A DNA stretch of 10,847 nt from Methanosarcinales archaeon (GCA_016649585.1 JAENXH010000034.1:1-10847), one strand, 5' to 3'. Counted from the first letter of the stretch, positions 1-7,443 are shown. Notes: a model not told the origin generated them from the letters alone. Numbers and translations are program-made.

Positions 1-149
1 GCCAGGCCCACCTTATCAACCCACCCTACCGAACCTAGTTCTGACAGCCCAGATATTTAACAACCCTGAAAAACTGAAGAACTTATTCGCGACATCCAGA
101 AGCAAGAATTGCGTACCCCTCCCGTCCGCCTCTTATCCATCAAAGTCAT

Positions 150-720
150 TTAAAGGATGGATCTTCTTCTAAGCTCAAAAAAGCAATTAGCACACGCTTG
201 AACATCCTCTTTCGCGTCGTGCGCACCTTCAAACGGGGTATCGAAAAGCTTTAAATGAAGTTCCGACAACTTGGGCCATTTATAGCCATACTGAGTCGGT
301 ATTCCACAGAACGCTGTTGATCGTTTCATTGTGCATATTTTTGGAATAGCGGAAAGATTGTTTGGTATATTCTCTCGTATAAATTCGGCTTCTATAATCT
401 TTGCATCAAAGTCAATATTGTGTGCTACGGATATGTCGGTCAGCTCCAAAAGAGATGAAAAATCAAGAAGTGCTTCCCTCAGAGGAATACCCTCCTCCAT
501 CGCTCTTTCAGTTGTAATTCCGTGAATTTCCGTAGCCTCTCTTGGAATCGTAAAATCGTCGGGTTTAATTATCATATCTCTACTCTCAACCTCCTGCTCT
601 TCCTCATCAAACAATGCCCACGCTAGTTGAACTAAGCGGGGCCAATTATCCGGGTCTGTAGTTGGAGCATTAACGATTTCGAGGCAAACCCGTGGTTTCT
701 GTGTCAAAGACGAGATACAT
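150..720 (-). CDS. DnaQ-like DEDDh 3'-5' exonuclease, frameshifted near its start
   Basis: Seen: read from the ATG at 720, the gene starts MYLVFDTETTGLPRNR and hits a TAA at 672-670. One base over, the frame continues as NAPTTDPDNWPRLVQLAW and stays open to a TAA at 152-150. Removing one T (position 672 or 673) joins the parts into about 189 residues. Exo I (FDTETTGL, D6 and E8) lies in the first frame. Exo II (AHNIDFDAK) and Exo III (H-x4-D in GAHDAKEDV) lie in the second, so the catalytic set DEDDh is complete only after joining. The ATG at 720 has an AGGAGG seven bases upstream; the alternative TTG start at 707 would destroy Exo I. Family knowledge: such proteins remove nucleotides from DNA 3' ends in proofreading or repair. 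The exact subfamily is not clear. The break may be a sequencing error, a fresh mutation or, less likely, programmed. Confidence 0.85.
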
Positions 721-727
721 GAACTAT

Positions 728-733
728 CCTCCT
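728..733 (-). promoter_or_regulatory. Ribosome binding site of the exonuclease
   Basis: The minus strand reads AGGAGG, seven bases before the ATG at 720. This perfect Shine-Dalgarno match decides for the ATG at 720 over the TTG at 707 and shows that translation was meant to begin in the frame carrying FDTETTGL. Confidence 0.8.
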
Positions 734-857
734 GATTTACTTGATTGGATACTGAAGTTGATAAGGGTTTCTATTTTACAGCAGCCCCTTTGCCATCATA
801 ATCATTTGAAGAAGCACGATAAGCATTTTCGCGGGTATTAGCAGCGTTGAAAAAGAC

Positions 858-2315
858 CTAAAAGAAATCCGTCAGCGTCTTTTGATTCTTTGTTTCTTCT
901 TCCTCCCCTTCCTCGCCTTTTTCTTCTATCTCAGTTTCCATCGGTTTCACTTGTTTCTCCTCTCTAACTTCAACTTTAATTGTACTCTCTACTTCTGTCA
1001 CCCGCTCCTTTACTCTTTTCGAAGATACCGCAAACGCATCCTGGTATATCCGCTTCGCTTTCTCTTTGCCGGTATCGCCCAACAGGAACGCGATCTGCGG
1101 TACGTCCAGATGTAACGACGAAGTTATCTCTGCTGCCTTCTTCTCATCTTTAAAGAAGACAGGTAAAAACGGCACGACAAAAAATAGCGCGTAGCTCCTC
1201 GGCACTTTGCTGTAGGCTGCTATCTTTTTAGCGAGTTCTTCCTGTATCGGTCCCGATTTCCTATCTTCTCCTTCTTGCAGTCGAACGCGCTGCCATGGCG
1301 AACGGAAATATCGTTGCTTGCGTCGTTCCCATCCTTCTCTTTTTCCCTCCTGCATCTCTTTTGCCGAAAGCACGCCACCAGCCATCAAACTCGATGCATA
1401 ACGCCAGAACTTGAAATTCTCTCGCTTTCGTACGCGTCCTAAGAACATATCCGCACGGCCCAGGTACCGCAGCCCGTGCAAAAAGCTTTCGTCATCATAT
1501 TCATACGAAAAATTCTTGTACACCCATTGTATGCTCTCCTCAGGGGTCTTATCAAGACTGTAAAGAGCGGAAAGCGCGCTTTGCAACTCGTAGCCCTCGG
1601 CTCCAAAAAGTATCTTCAGTACCCCGAAAATGTTCTCCTCAACGTCTCGCCATCCTGTCGCTATGTCTTCTTCACGGATCCTCTCCAATTTCGATTCTGA
1701 CACTGAAATAGCCTGCAAGTCGTTTATCGCAGACCGCAAATCACCGTGCGCATTTTTAGCCAGACTAATCAGCGCACTATCATCTATCTTGATCTCGGCA
1801 TCATCGCTTATCCTTCTCAGCACACGGAAAACCGTTCCTGCCTTTATCTGCTCGAACTTAATAACCTTACAATATCTCTGTAAACCTTGCCCCATTTTGT
1901 ATTTATCGTTCGCCGTGAGGATTATTGGCTGTGTGCTTCTCTTCACTATCTCGGTTATCGCCTTTGTTCCACCACGGTCTTCTGTGCCATGAAGATTGTC
2001 CGCCTCGTCCAGAATGATCAATCTCGTCGTCTGACTGAAAGTAGTGCTTGTTGAAGCAGGTCCAACTATGCTTTTTATCACGCCCGCACTTCTCTGGTCC
2101 GATGCGTTTAACTCTATAACCTCCCACCCTTTCTCAGCAGCAAGTGCATACGCTGCTGACGTCTTGCCACAGCCTGCGGGTCCGTGCAGAATAGCAGCTT
2201 TCTTCGACTTCACTTCTAAAACTTCCTCAGCCCACTCGCGCAACTCTTCTATTGCTTTCTCGTTACCAACAACCTCTCTCAACTTTTTTGGGCGGTATTT
2301 CTCTGTCCATTCCAC
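858..2315 (-). CDS. rfcL: Replication factor C large subunit (clamp loader)
   Basis: AAA+ ATPase that, with RfcS, opens the PCNA ring and loads it on primed DNA. Residues below are counted from the upstream ATG at 2330. Seen: the family N-terminus EWTEKYRPKKL, Walker A GPAGCGKT (50-57), Walker B LIILDEADN (104-112), sensor 1 TAND (139-142) and sensor 2 GDLRSAINDLQ (196-206). A helical collar domain follows, then a charged Glu/Lys-rich linker and a C-terminal PIP box QKTLTDFF that should bind PCNA. I prefer the GTG at 2315: it starts the protein directly at EWTEKYRP, as in relatives, and has GGGGA six bases upstream. The ATG at 2330 would add five residues and has no well-spaced ribosome site. 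The length of about 485 residues is normal for archaeal RfcL. It is divergent from rpiA. Confidence 0.95.
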   Translation of the reverse strand: MEWTEKYRPKKLREVVGNEKAIEELREWAEEVLEVKSKKAAILHGPAGCGKTSAAYALAAEKGWEVIELNASDQRSAGVIKSIVGPASTSTTFSQTTRLIILDEADNLHGTEDRGGTKAITEIVKRSTQPIILTANDKYKMGQGLQRYCKVIKFEQIKAGTVFRVLRRISDDAEIKIDDSALISLAKNAHGDLRSAINDLQAISVSESKLERIREEDIATGWRDVEENIFGVLKILFGAEGYELQSALSALYSLDKTPEESIQWVYKNFSYEYDDESFLHGLRYLGRADMFLGRVRKRENFKFWRYASSLMAGGVLSAKEMQEGKREGWERRKQRYFRSPWQRVRLQEGEDRKSGPIQEELAKKIAAYSKVPRSYALFFVVPFLPVFFKDEKKAAEITSSLHLDVPQIAFLLGDTGKEKAKRIYQDAFAVSSKRVKERVTEVESTIKVEVREEKQVKPMETEIEEKGEEGEEEETKNQKTLTDFF

Positions 2316-2335
2316 GCTACTTCCCCGCATTACTG

Positions 2336-2354
2336 TTATATCATTAGACCTCCC
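2336..2354 (-). promoter_or_regulatory. Strong ribosome site followed by a two-codon ORF in the rfcL leader
   Basis: On the minus strand GGGAGGT (2354-2348) is followed after three bases by ATG ATA TAA (2344-2336). The strongest ribosome site of the leader therefore serves a minimal two-codon ORF, 17 bases from the ATG at 2330 and 32 from the preferred GTG. It could dampen or couple rfcL translation, or it could be chance. Confidence 0.3.
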
Positions 2355-2410
2355 ATCCTTAATATCTTTCTCTCAACGGGGAAAGAACTACCGGAAAAAG
2401 CGAAAAGTTC

Positions 2411-2426
2411 TTATTTAAAAATAAAA
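2411..2426. promoter_or_regulatory. AT-rich TATA region shared by rpiA (+) and rfcL (-)
   Basis: The plus strand reads TTATTTAAAAATA from 2411. Its centre lies about 27 bases before the rpiA ATG at 2445, so transcription would start at or next to the start codon and the mRNA would be leaderless; no Shine-Dalgarno sequence is visible before rpiA, which agrees. The minus strand reads TTTTTAAATAAG in the same place and could drive rfcL with a leader of about 70-85 bases. The assignment rests on motif and spacing only. Confidence 0.6.
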
Positions 2427-2444
2427 AAGCTTCACTTTAGAAGC

Positions 2445-3134
2445 ATGAGCGAGGATAAAAAAGTGAGGAAAAAGGAAAAGGCAGCAGAATCCGCAGCTTC
2501 TTTAATTAAAGACGGCATGGTGGTCGGTCTTGGCACGGGCTCTACGGCAGAACTTGCGATAAGAAGGATAGGCCGGAGGATAAAGGATGAAGAGCTTGAG
2601 ATTTTGGGCGTTCCCACCTCGCTGAGAACAGAAATGATAGCAATAGATTATGGTATTCCACTTACCACGCTATCCGAGCATTCCTCTTTGGATATCTGCA
2701 TAGATGGTGCAGATCAGGTTGATTCTCAACTCAATTTGATTAAAGGCGGTTGGGGCTTGCATACAAGGGAGAAAATAGTGTCGTATGCAGCGAAAGAACT
2801 GGTTATCTGTGTTGAAGAAGAGAAGGTGGTAGAGCAGCTCAATAAACCGGTGCCTTTAGAAGTTCTGCCCTACGCTACGAAAATAGTAGAGAAACAGGTG
2901 GAAGAGCTTGGTGGCACGCATGTTTTAAGGACTGATGGAAGTAGGGGAGGTTATTTTGTAACTGAGCATGGCAATCTAATAATAGATGCGGATTTCGGCG
3001 TTATAAGCAATCCCGGTGAGATGAGCGTTGCACTTTCTTCTGTTGTCGGTTCTGTCGAGCATGGGATATTTACAAATGCTACTGAGGTACATGTGGGAAA
3101 TGATAAAGGGGTTAAGATATTAAAGAGAGATTAA
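2445..3134 (+). CDS. rpiA: Ribose-5-phosphate isomerase A
   Basis: Interconverts ribose 5-phosphate and ribulose 5-phosphate in the cytoplasm. The 229-residue length fits the RpiA family. Seen: the N-terminal phosphate loop GLGTGSTAE (residues 28-36), the active-site segment IDGADQVDSQLNLIKGG (86-102) with D87, D90 and K100, and TREK (107-110) with the general base E109. By comparison with the E. coli enzyme these correspond to D81, D84, K94 and E103. Two positions are odd: the usual DGADE is DGADQ, and the usual KGGG loop is KGGW (W103). The start has no Shine-Dalgarno sequence, but a TATA box about 27 bases upstream suggests a leaderless mRNA. The next gene, mfnB, begins 24 bases after the stop and probably shares the transcript. 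Confidence 0.94.
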   Translation: MSEDKKVRKKEKAAESAASLIKDGMVVGLGTGSTAELAIRRIGRRIKDEELEILGVPTSLRTEMIAIDYGIPLTTLSEHSSLDICIDGADQVDSQLNLIKGGWGLHTREKIVSYAAKELVICVEEEKVVEQLNKPVPLEVLPYATKIVEKQVEELGGTHVLRTDGSRGGYFVTEHGNLIIDADFGVISNPGEMSVALSSVVGSVEHGIFTNATEVHVGNDKGVKILKRD

Positions 3135-3158
3135 ACATAAGGAAGAGGCTGGAGAAAA

Positions 3159-3875
3159 ATGAAATTGTTGGTAAGCCCAAAGGATGTGGAGGAAGCGAAG
3201 GCGGTAATTCGTGGCAATGCTGATATTGTAGACGTGAAGAATCCGAAAGAGGGCTCGTTAGGCGCTAATTTCCCGTGGGTCATAAGGGCAATAAAAGAAT
3301 TGGTAGAAAAGGAGGGCGGAAATGGCATGGAAATGAGCGCGGCAATCGGAGATTTTGATTATAAGCCCGGAACTGCGTCATTAGCCGCGTTAGGTGCTGC
3401 TTCAGCCGGTGCAGATTACATAAAAATCGGGTTGCTCAAGATAAAAACAAGACAAGAGGCGATAGATTTGCTTACCGGCGTGGTTAAAGCAGTGAAAGGT
3501 TTTGATTCAACAAAGAAAGTTGTTTCCGCTTTCTATTCTGATTATAAACGAATAAATTCGATTTCACCGTTTGAAATTACCGAGATCGGGAAGGAAGTGG
3601 ATATAGATGTGGCAATGGTGGACACGGGCATAAAAGATGGGCGGTCAACCTTGGAGTTCCTCAGCGAAGAGGAGCTTAAGACCTTTGTTTCTGAATCAAA
3701 GGCGCTTGGATTGGATACCGCACTCGCAGGCTCGCTCACATTTGATGATCTTCCGGTGATAAAGGAGATAAACCCTGATATACTCGGTGTGAGGGGCATG
3801 GTCTGCGGTGGCGACAGAAATGCTCAGGTAAGGGCTGAGTTAGTGACCGAGTTGCGAAGGAAAGTTTCAGAGTGA
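3159..3875 (+). CDS. mfnB: (5-formylfuran-3-yl)methyl phosphate synthase (methanofuran biosynthesis)
   Basis: Family knowledge: MfnB condenses two glyceraldehyde 3-phosphate molecules to the furan precursor 4-HFC-P, the first committed step of methanofuran synthesis; the carrier is used by formylmethanofuran dehydrogenase. The fold is a TIM barrel with Schiff-base chemistry. Seen: the start MKLLVSPKDVEEAK, then DIVDVKNPKEGSLGANFPW with D25 and K27 at the catalytic positions known from the M. jannaschii enzyme, YKPGTASLAALGAA (69-82), and DTGIKDG (155-161), where D155 and K159 match the second catalytic Asp/Lys pair. ALAGSL and GVRGMVCGGDR complete the phosphate-binding end. The 238-residue length is typical. 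The ATG has GGAG four bases upstream. It lies 24 bases behind rpiA, which is consistent with an operon drawing on sugar-phosphate pools. It is a strong marker of a methanofuran-using archaeon. Confidence 0.95.
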   Translation: MKLLVSPKDVEEAKAVIRGNADIVDVKNPKEGSLGANFPWVIRAIKELVEKEGGNGMEMSAAIGDFDYKPGTASLAALGAASAGADYIKIGLLKIKTRQEAIDLLTGVVKAVKGFDSTKKVVSAFYSDYKRINSISPFEITEIGKEVDIDVAMVDTGIKDGRSTLEFLSEEELKTFVSESKALGLDTALAGSLTFDDLPVIKEINPDILGVRGMVCGGDRNAQVRAELVTELRRKVSE

Positions 3876-3886
3876 AGTTCAGGCAC

Positions 3887-3894
3887 AATTAAAA
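3887..3894 (+). promoter_or_regulatory. TATA-like element before the unknown 127-residue gene
   Basis: AATTAAAA lies about 33 bases before the ATG at 3924, so a start site near 3915-3920 would be expected. The match is weak, and the gene may instead be read from the rpiA-mfnB transcript. Confidence 0.35.
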
Positions 3895-3900
3895 CCTTAG

Positions 3901-3927
3901 ATGAAGGCACGGGATGACGAACAATGA
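3901..3927 (+). other. Possible eight-codon upstream ORF overlapping the next start
   Basis: ATG at 3901 opens MKARDDEQ and stops at TGA 3925-3927. That stop overlaps the ATG at 3924 in the arrangement ATGA, typical of translational coupling. No clear ribosome site precedes it, and the predicted transcription start would lie inside it, so it may be fortuitous. Confidence 0.25.
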
Positions 3928-4307
3928 CAGATACTGAAATAAACAATCAGAAACTTTCGAACGAAGAATTGAAGGAGTTAGCGACCGGGTTGGAGAACTT
4001 TGGGGACATGCTCATAATGATGGGGACGCTTGCGACACTGGAGAAAGAGCTGATCGGTTTAGATAAACTCATGAAAAAGCTCTTCAAACCGGAGAATCGC
4101 GACTTGTTCCAGATAATGGAGGGCGATCAGGAATTGTGGGATAAAGCCTCGGCACTCCTGGCGAAGTGGAAAGTGCTCGAGGATAAAGATCCCGCGAAGC
4201 TCTCGCCAGATGAGCAGATAGAAGTAGGGGAGAGTTTTAAAGGATTTTCCAGCGTACTTAGCCAGGTTGTGGAGGGTATGATGCAGGGAGTGACGAAGTC
4301 AGAATAG
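3924..4307 (+). CDS. Unrecognised small helical protein
   Basis: I do not recognise this 127-residue protein. It has no cysteines, no signal peptide and no convincing membrane segment. It is rich in Leu, Glu, Lys, Asp and Met, and reads as several amphipathic helices (for example ELATGLENFGDMLIMMGTL at 18-36 and ESFKGFSSVLSQVVEGMMQ near the C-terminus). A central polar part, KDPAKLSPDEQIEVG, looks like a helix-capping turn. The open frame, its codon pattern and its fit between mfnB (48 bases upstream) and the convergent wtpC (nine bases downstream) support a real gene. It could be cytoplasmic and oligomeric. Nothing in the sequence ties it to the methanofuran or tungstate genes except position. 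Confidence 0.7.
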   Translation: MTDTEINNQKLSNEELKELATGLENFGDMLIMMGTLATLEKELIGLDKLMKKLFKPENRDLFQIMEGDQELWDKASALLAKWKVLEDKDPAKLSPDEQIEVGESFKGFSSVLSQVVEGMMQGVTKSE

Positions 4308-4316
4308 AATAAGCTT

Positions 4317-5375
4317 TTATCCGCTCACCACATGCACTGAAGTCGCTTTAAAAGTTGCACAGACTTCATCCCCGTTTCGCAGTCCGAGACTTTCACGTGA
4401 CTGTTTTGTAATAAGCGCAATAAGCCCGATATCCATTTTTACACGTGTTAAAGGGCCAATGTCATGCAGCTCTGTTATTCCCCCCATCATCTCGTTTCTG
4501 GCACTGCTAACGCCTCTACTTTCAGACAAAATTATGTCTTCCGGTCGTATGAATACTTTTACCGCTCCACCCGGGTACTCAGAAACGGCGAATATAGTAC
4601 CCCCCGTATCCACTTCTATCTCGGCAATGCCATTCACATTATTTCGAACAACACCACATAATACATTCTCGATGCCAACAAAATCTGCTAACTCCTCGTT
4701 TAGCGGCTTATTAAAAATCTCGTGTGGAGTCCCTACTTGCATTATTCGCCCTTTCATCATCACGGCTATTCTATCGGCGAGTACCAATGCTTCTGTTTGG
4801 TCATGTGTTACATGAACCATGGTGATCCCGAACTCTTCTTTTACACGTTTCAGTTCTTCTCTCAGATAATCTTTCGTTCTGCGATCTAAAGCGGATAAAG
4901 GCTCGTCCAGAAGTAATATTGAAGGTTCAATGGCGATCGCGCGAGCAATTGCAACTTTTTGCTGCTCTCCTCCACTGAGCGTAGCAGGGTAACGATTTGC
5001 AAGGTGAGATATACTCAGCCAGTCCATTATTTCCTTCACGCGCTTCCTATTCGTATCCTGCGATGCAGACTTTTTCCTCGACTTCAGACCAAATTCTATA
5101 TTCTGCTCAACGTTCAAATGTGGGAAGAGTGAATAATCCTGATAAATAAACCCAACCCGCCTCCTCTCCGGGGGGAGAATCGTTACATCATCCCCTTCTA
5201 TCCAGACCTCTCCTCTGTCAGGAATGTAAAAACCGGCAATTGTCTCAAGGAGTAACGTCTTCCCAGCACCGGTGGGGCCCAGAATAACGAAATATTCTCC
5301 CTTTTCAATTTCCAAGTTTATATCGTTAAGAGCGAACTCTTTCCAATCCTTGTACAAGTCCCTTACTTCTATCAT
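4317..5375 (-). CDS. wtpC: Tungstate/molybdate ABC transporter ATP-binding protein with regulatory domain
   Basis: ATPase subunit that powers oxyanion import through WtpB at the inner face of the membrane. Seen: Walker A GPTGAGKT (33-40), Q-loop Q79, signature LSGGEQQ (133-139), Walker B ILLLDE (153-158), D-loop SALD (161-164) and switch H191. Residues from about 240 to 352 form a C-terminal oxyanion-binding (TOBE-type) region that includes SARNEMMGG, the same SARN motif as the free molbindin at 7627. Family knowledge: in M. acetivorans ModC a comparable domain binds molybdate or tungstate and shuts the transporter (trans-inhibition). The A. fulgidus ModC lacks it, whereas this 352-residue protein has the room for it. 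The ATG directly abuts the wtpB stop (TAAATG) and GGAG lies just upstream, so the two are translationally coupled. The oxyanion is inferred from WtpA. Confidence 0.93.
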   Translation of the reverse strand: MIEVRDLYKDWKEFALNDINLEIEKGEYFVILGPTGAGKTLLLETIAGFYIPDRGEVWIEGDDVTILPPERRRVGFIYQDYSLFPHLNVEQNIEFGLKSRKKSASQDTNRKRVKEIMDWLSISHLANRYPATLSGGEQQKVAIARAIAIEPSILLLDEPLSALDRRTKDYLREELKRVKEEFGITMVHVTHDQTEALVLADRIAVMMKGRIMQVGTPHEIFNKPLNEELADFVGIENVLCGVVRNNVNGIAEIEVDTGGTIFAVSEYPGGAVKVFIRPEDIILSESRGVSSARNEMMGGITELHDIGPLTRVKMDIGLIALITKQSRESLGLRNGDEVCATFKATSVHVVSG

Positions 5376-6194
5376 TTATTTACTTCTCCGCTGGAGCACC
5401 CTCAAAGCTATAAAAATAACCAAACAAATCGAGATCAGCAAAACCGAGATTGGTCTTGATGCAGCTAATCCAAACGAGGTGAACTTCTCGTATATCAAAA
5501 TTGGCGCGGATATCGGATGGTATGCAAGGATCAGAACCGCCGAGAACTCGCTTATCGCGCGTCCCCAGCTCAGAATCGCACCGCTCAATATGGAAGGGAA
5601 AGCCAGCGGGAACGTTATTTCTCGGAACGTTCTCCAATGCGATGCCCCCAATGACCGAGCAACGTTTTCTAACCGCGGATCAACCTTTTTAAACCCTTCT
5701 CTTGCCGTGTCTACTAAGTACGGTAGGCTCATGAACAGCATCGCAATTACGATTCCGGGATACGCATCCGTAATGACAATCCCTAATTTTCTAAGCGGTG
5801 CACCGATCATTCCGTACCGCATGAACACTCCATACAACGCAATTCCTGCAACGACATGTGGAATCATCAAGGGCACGTCCACAATACCTTCTATTATGCT
5901 CTTACCCATGAAATCCTTACGTGCGAGGAAATACGCTAAGGGGACGCCGAAAAAGAAGGCAATCAACGTTGAAACCAGCGCCATAGAGATGCTTATCCCT
6001 ATTGACTTTAGAACTACGAGATCCGTCGCAGCAGCAATTAATCCCGAGAAGTCTTCCGCTTGCTTGTAAAACAGGTTTCCAAGCGTAATAAATACAAGAA
6101 GAACAAGAAAAAAACCTAAAAATAGGGAAAGGATAAACAGTTTCTCCCTCTTTAGCTTTTCCTTCATTCCCATTCTTGCTTCTTGCACACGCAT
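5376..6194 (-). CDS. wtpB: Tungstate/molybdate ABC transporter permease
   Basis: Integral membrane channel of the importer, working as a dimer with WtpC. About six hydrophobic segments are visible, around residues 23-43, 69-95, 104-128, 148-168, 205-230 and 252-271 (counting from a GTG at 6206). The cytoplasmic EAA loop that docks on the ATPase is seen as ENVARSLGASHWRTFREITF followed by P. PLAYFLARKDFMGK and DVPLMIPHVVAGIAL are typical of the ModB/WtpB/CysT permease group. The start is uncertain: the open frame begins at GTG 6206, but I prefer ATG 6194, which has a GTGAG seven bases upstream; ATGs at 6173 and 6167 are also possible. The gene follows wtpA by about 34 bases and its stop abuts the wtpC start. 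Substrate assignment depends on WtpA. Confidence 0.92.
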   Translation of the reverse strand: MRVQEARMGMKEKLKREKLFILSLFLGFFLVLLVFITLGNLFYKQAEDFSGLIAAATDLVVLKSIGISISMALVSTLIAFFFGVPLAYFLARKDFMGKSIIEGIVDVPLMIPHVVAGIALYGVFMRYGMIGAPLRKLGIVITDAYPGIVIAMLFMSLPYLVDTAREGFKKVDPRLENVARSLGASHWRTFREITFPLAFPSILSGAILSWGRAISEFSAVLILAYHPISAPILIYEKFTSFGLAASRPISVLLISICLVIFIALRVLQRRSK

Positions 6195-6228
6195 ACTTAG
6201 TCTCACAGTGTTATGTGTCTCTATCTTT

Positions 6229-7443
6229 TTATTCCTTTCTCCTTCTCAGCGCCAGATATGCGATTACTGATAAGCCCGTAATAGCGTATATTGCTCCAAA
6301 GCCCGGTTCCTCCGGTGTAGGTGTTATTGTAGTTGCTGGCGTTGCTGTTGATGTTAACGTCGGTGTTGGCGTTGAAGTCGGACTAGGCGTCGGCGTTGCC
6401 TCGCCATCCTCAAGCTCTACTAAACTTTCCAACGCTTCGGGTACATTCCCGCTCCCCAAAGGTGGCACAATTGGCGGTTGTCCCATATCGCTAAAAATCT
6501 TCTGCCCCGCATCGCCGATGACGAATTTAACGAACTCCAATCCAAGTTCCGGATTTTCCGCATTCGTCGGTACGGTGATACCATACACAATTGGTTTTCC
6601 TGTTTTTGTCTTATCATCGGCGGTTTGCAATTTGACCTTTTTGTAAGTGTCGGCATACTCCACTTTGCTCAGGTCTATCTCCTCCGGTAAATCGACAAAG
6701 GGGAGACCATGCTGGACAGCGACGCTTCGATATATAAAGAAGTAATCAAGGCCACCTGCTTCAACTAACGCGGTGAGTTCAACTTCTTTTGGTCTTGTCG
6801 TTACTTTCTCGGTATTTGGCTCCAGTTGCTCTGGCGTCGTTATAAGATACGTCCCGTCTGCTTCCTCGCTGATCGTAATCGCCGTGTTGTCAAGGATCAA
6901 ATCGTCGAATATCCGATCATCTCCGTGATAGAGCTCTGCAAGCTGACACACCATTACTGATCGATATCCACAAGGGTCGAGATTCGGATTTGAGAAGCCG
7001 AAGACCACGCCATCTCTGCGCAGAATCTCGTACCAGTTCTCAGGCGTGATTTCATCCGCATACATGCTCAACTCCAGATTGTATGCAAGAACCATATCAT
7101 TCGTTGCAAATCTCACATACCACTCGGCATACTCGGGATACATCATGCTTGGTATAAGTGAGTAATCTGCGGATCCAAGTACATCTCCAATCTTCCCAAC
7201 TTCGGTTATCTGTTGTATTGCGGCCACACTACCATGTGACTCCCGTTGCACATCCACATTCGGATGTAAAGCCTCGAATTGCTTTTCCGCTTCTTCCAAC
7301 GGAACTGCTAAGCTCCCCGCGTGGAAGACTTTGACTGTTTTTGTCTCTTCCGCGCACACCGGAAGGGCGCCAAAAGCTGCTACTAGTATACCTGCAACTA
7401 TTGCAATCACTATCCCCCATACTACTACGTTTTTTCTTTCCAT
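6229..7443 (-). CDS. wtpA: Tungstate-binding protein WtpA with PGF-CTERM anchor
   Basis: Extracellular solute-binding protein that catches tungstate (or molybdate) for WtpBC. Seen: a signal peptide (hydrophobic residues 7-29, likely cut after VCA at 31), then VFHAGSL (39-45) and ESHGSV (68-73) whose serines S44 and S72 line the anion site. D156 in NPNLDPCGYRS and E220 in PKEVEL match, in my alignment from memory, the Asp153 and Glu218 that give A. fulgidus WtpA its six-coordinate oxyanion site. After the binding domain (to about 345) comes a Thr/Pro-rich linker (349-377), then PGFGAIYAITGL, a short hydrophobic helix and RRRKE at the end. This is a PGF-CTERM archaeosortase signal, so the mature protein should be cut at PGF and lipid-anchored. 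The ATG has AGGAG ten bases upstream. It heads the wtpABC operon. Confidence 0.95.
   Translation of the reverse strand: MERKNVVVWGIVIAIVAGILVAAFGALPVCAEETKTVKVFHAGSLAVPLEEAEKQFEALHPNVDVQRESHGSVAAIQQITEVGKIGDVLGSADYSLIPSMMYPEYAEWYVRFATNDMVLAYNLELSMYADEITPENWYEILRRDGVVFGFSNPNLDPCGYRSVMVCQLAELYHGDDRIFDDLILDNTAITISEEADGTYLITTPEQLEPNTEKVTTRPKEVELTALVEAGGLDYFFIYRSVAVQHGLPFVDLPEEIDLSKVEYADTYKKVKLQTADDKTKTGKPIVYGITVPTNAENPELGLEFVKFVIGDAGQKIFSDMGQPPIVPPLGSGNVPEALESLVELEDGEATPTPSPTSTPTPTLTSTATPATTITPTPEEPGFGAIYAITGLSVIAYLALRRRKE
6313..6399 (-). repeat. wtpA: Low-complexity tract coding the Thr/Pro linker of WtpA
   Basis: The DNA is an irregular run of short GT/GC-rich units (plus strand GTTGGCGTTG-like) that encodes alternating Thr, Pro and Ser residues 349-377 of WtpA. 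Such linkers are usually glycosylated spacers between a binding domain and its membrane anchor. Short-unit repeats of this sort tend to vary in length between strains. Confidence 0.7.

Noticed and set aside
2..172. Plus-strand open frame entering from the left edge (56 codons, ending KSFKGWIFF).
   Set aside because: It has no recognisable motif, overlaps the 3' end of the exonuclease gene on the other strand, and an open frame of this length is expected by chance.
774..860. Read-through of the rfcL TAG stop, which would add about 28 in-frame codons before a second TAG; pyrrolysine or recoding was considered.
   Set aside because: The PIP box normally sits at the extreme C-terminus of RfcL, so the protein is complete. 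A 28-codon open stretch is not improbable and no recoding signal is visible.
6176..6646. Plus-strand ORF rich in Val and Gly opposite the wtpA 3' end.
   Set aside because: It is the antisense shadow of the Thr/Pro linker and PGF-CTERM part of WtpA and has no features of its own.
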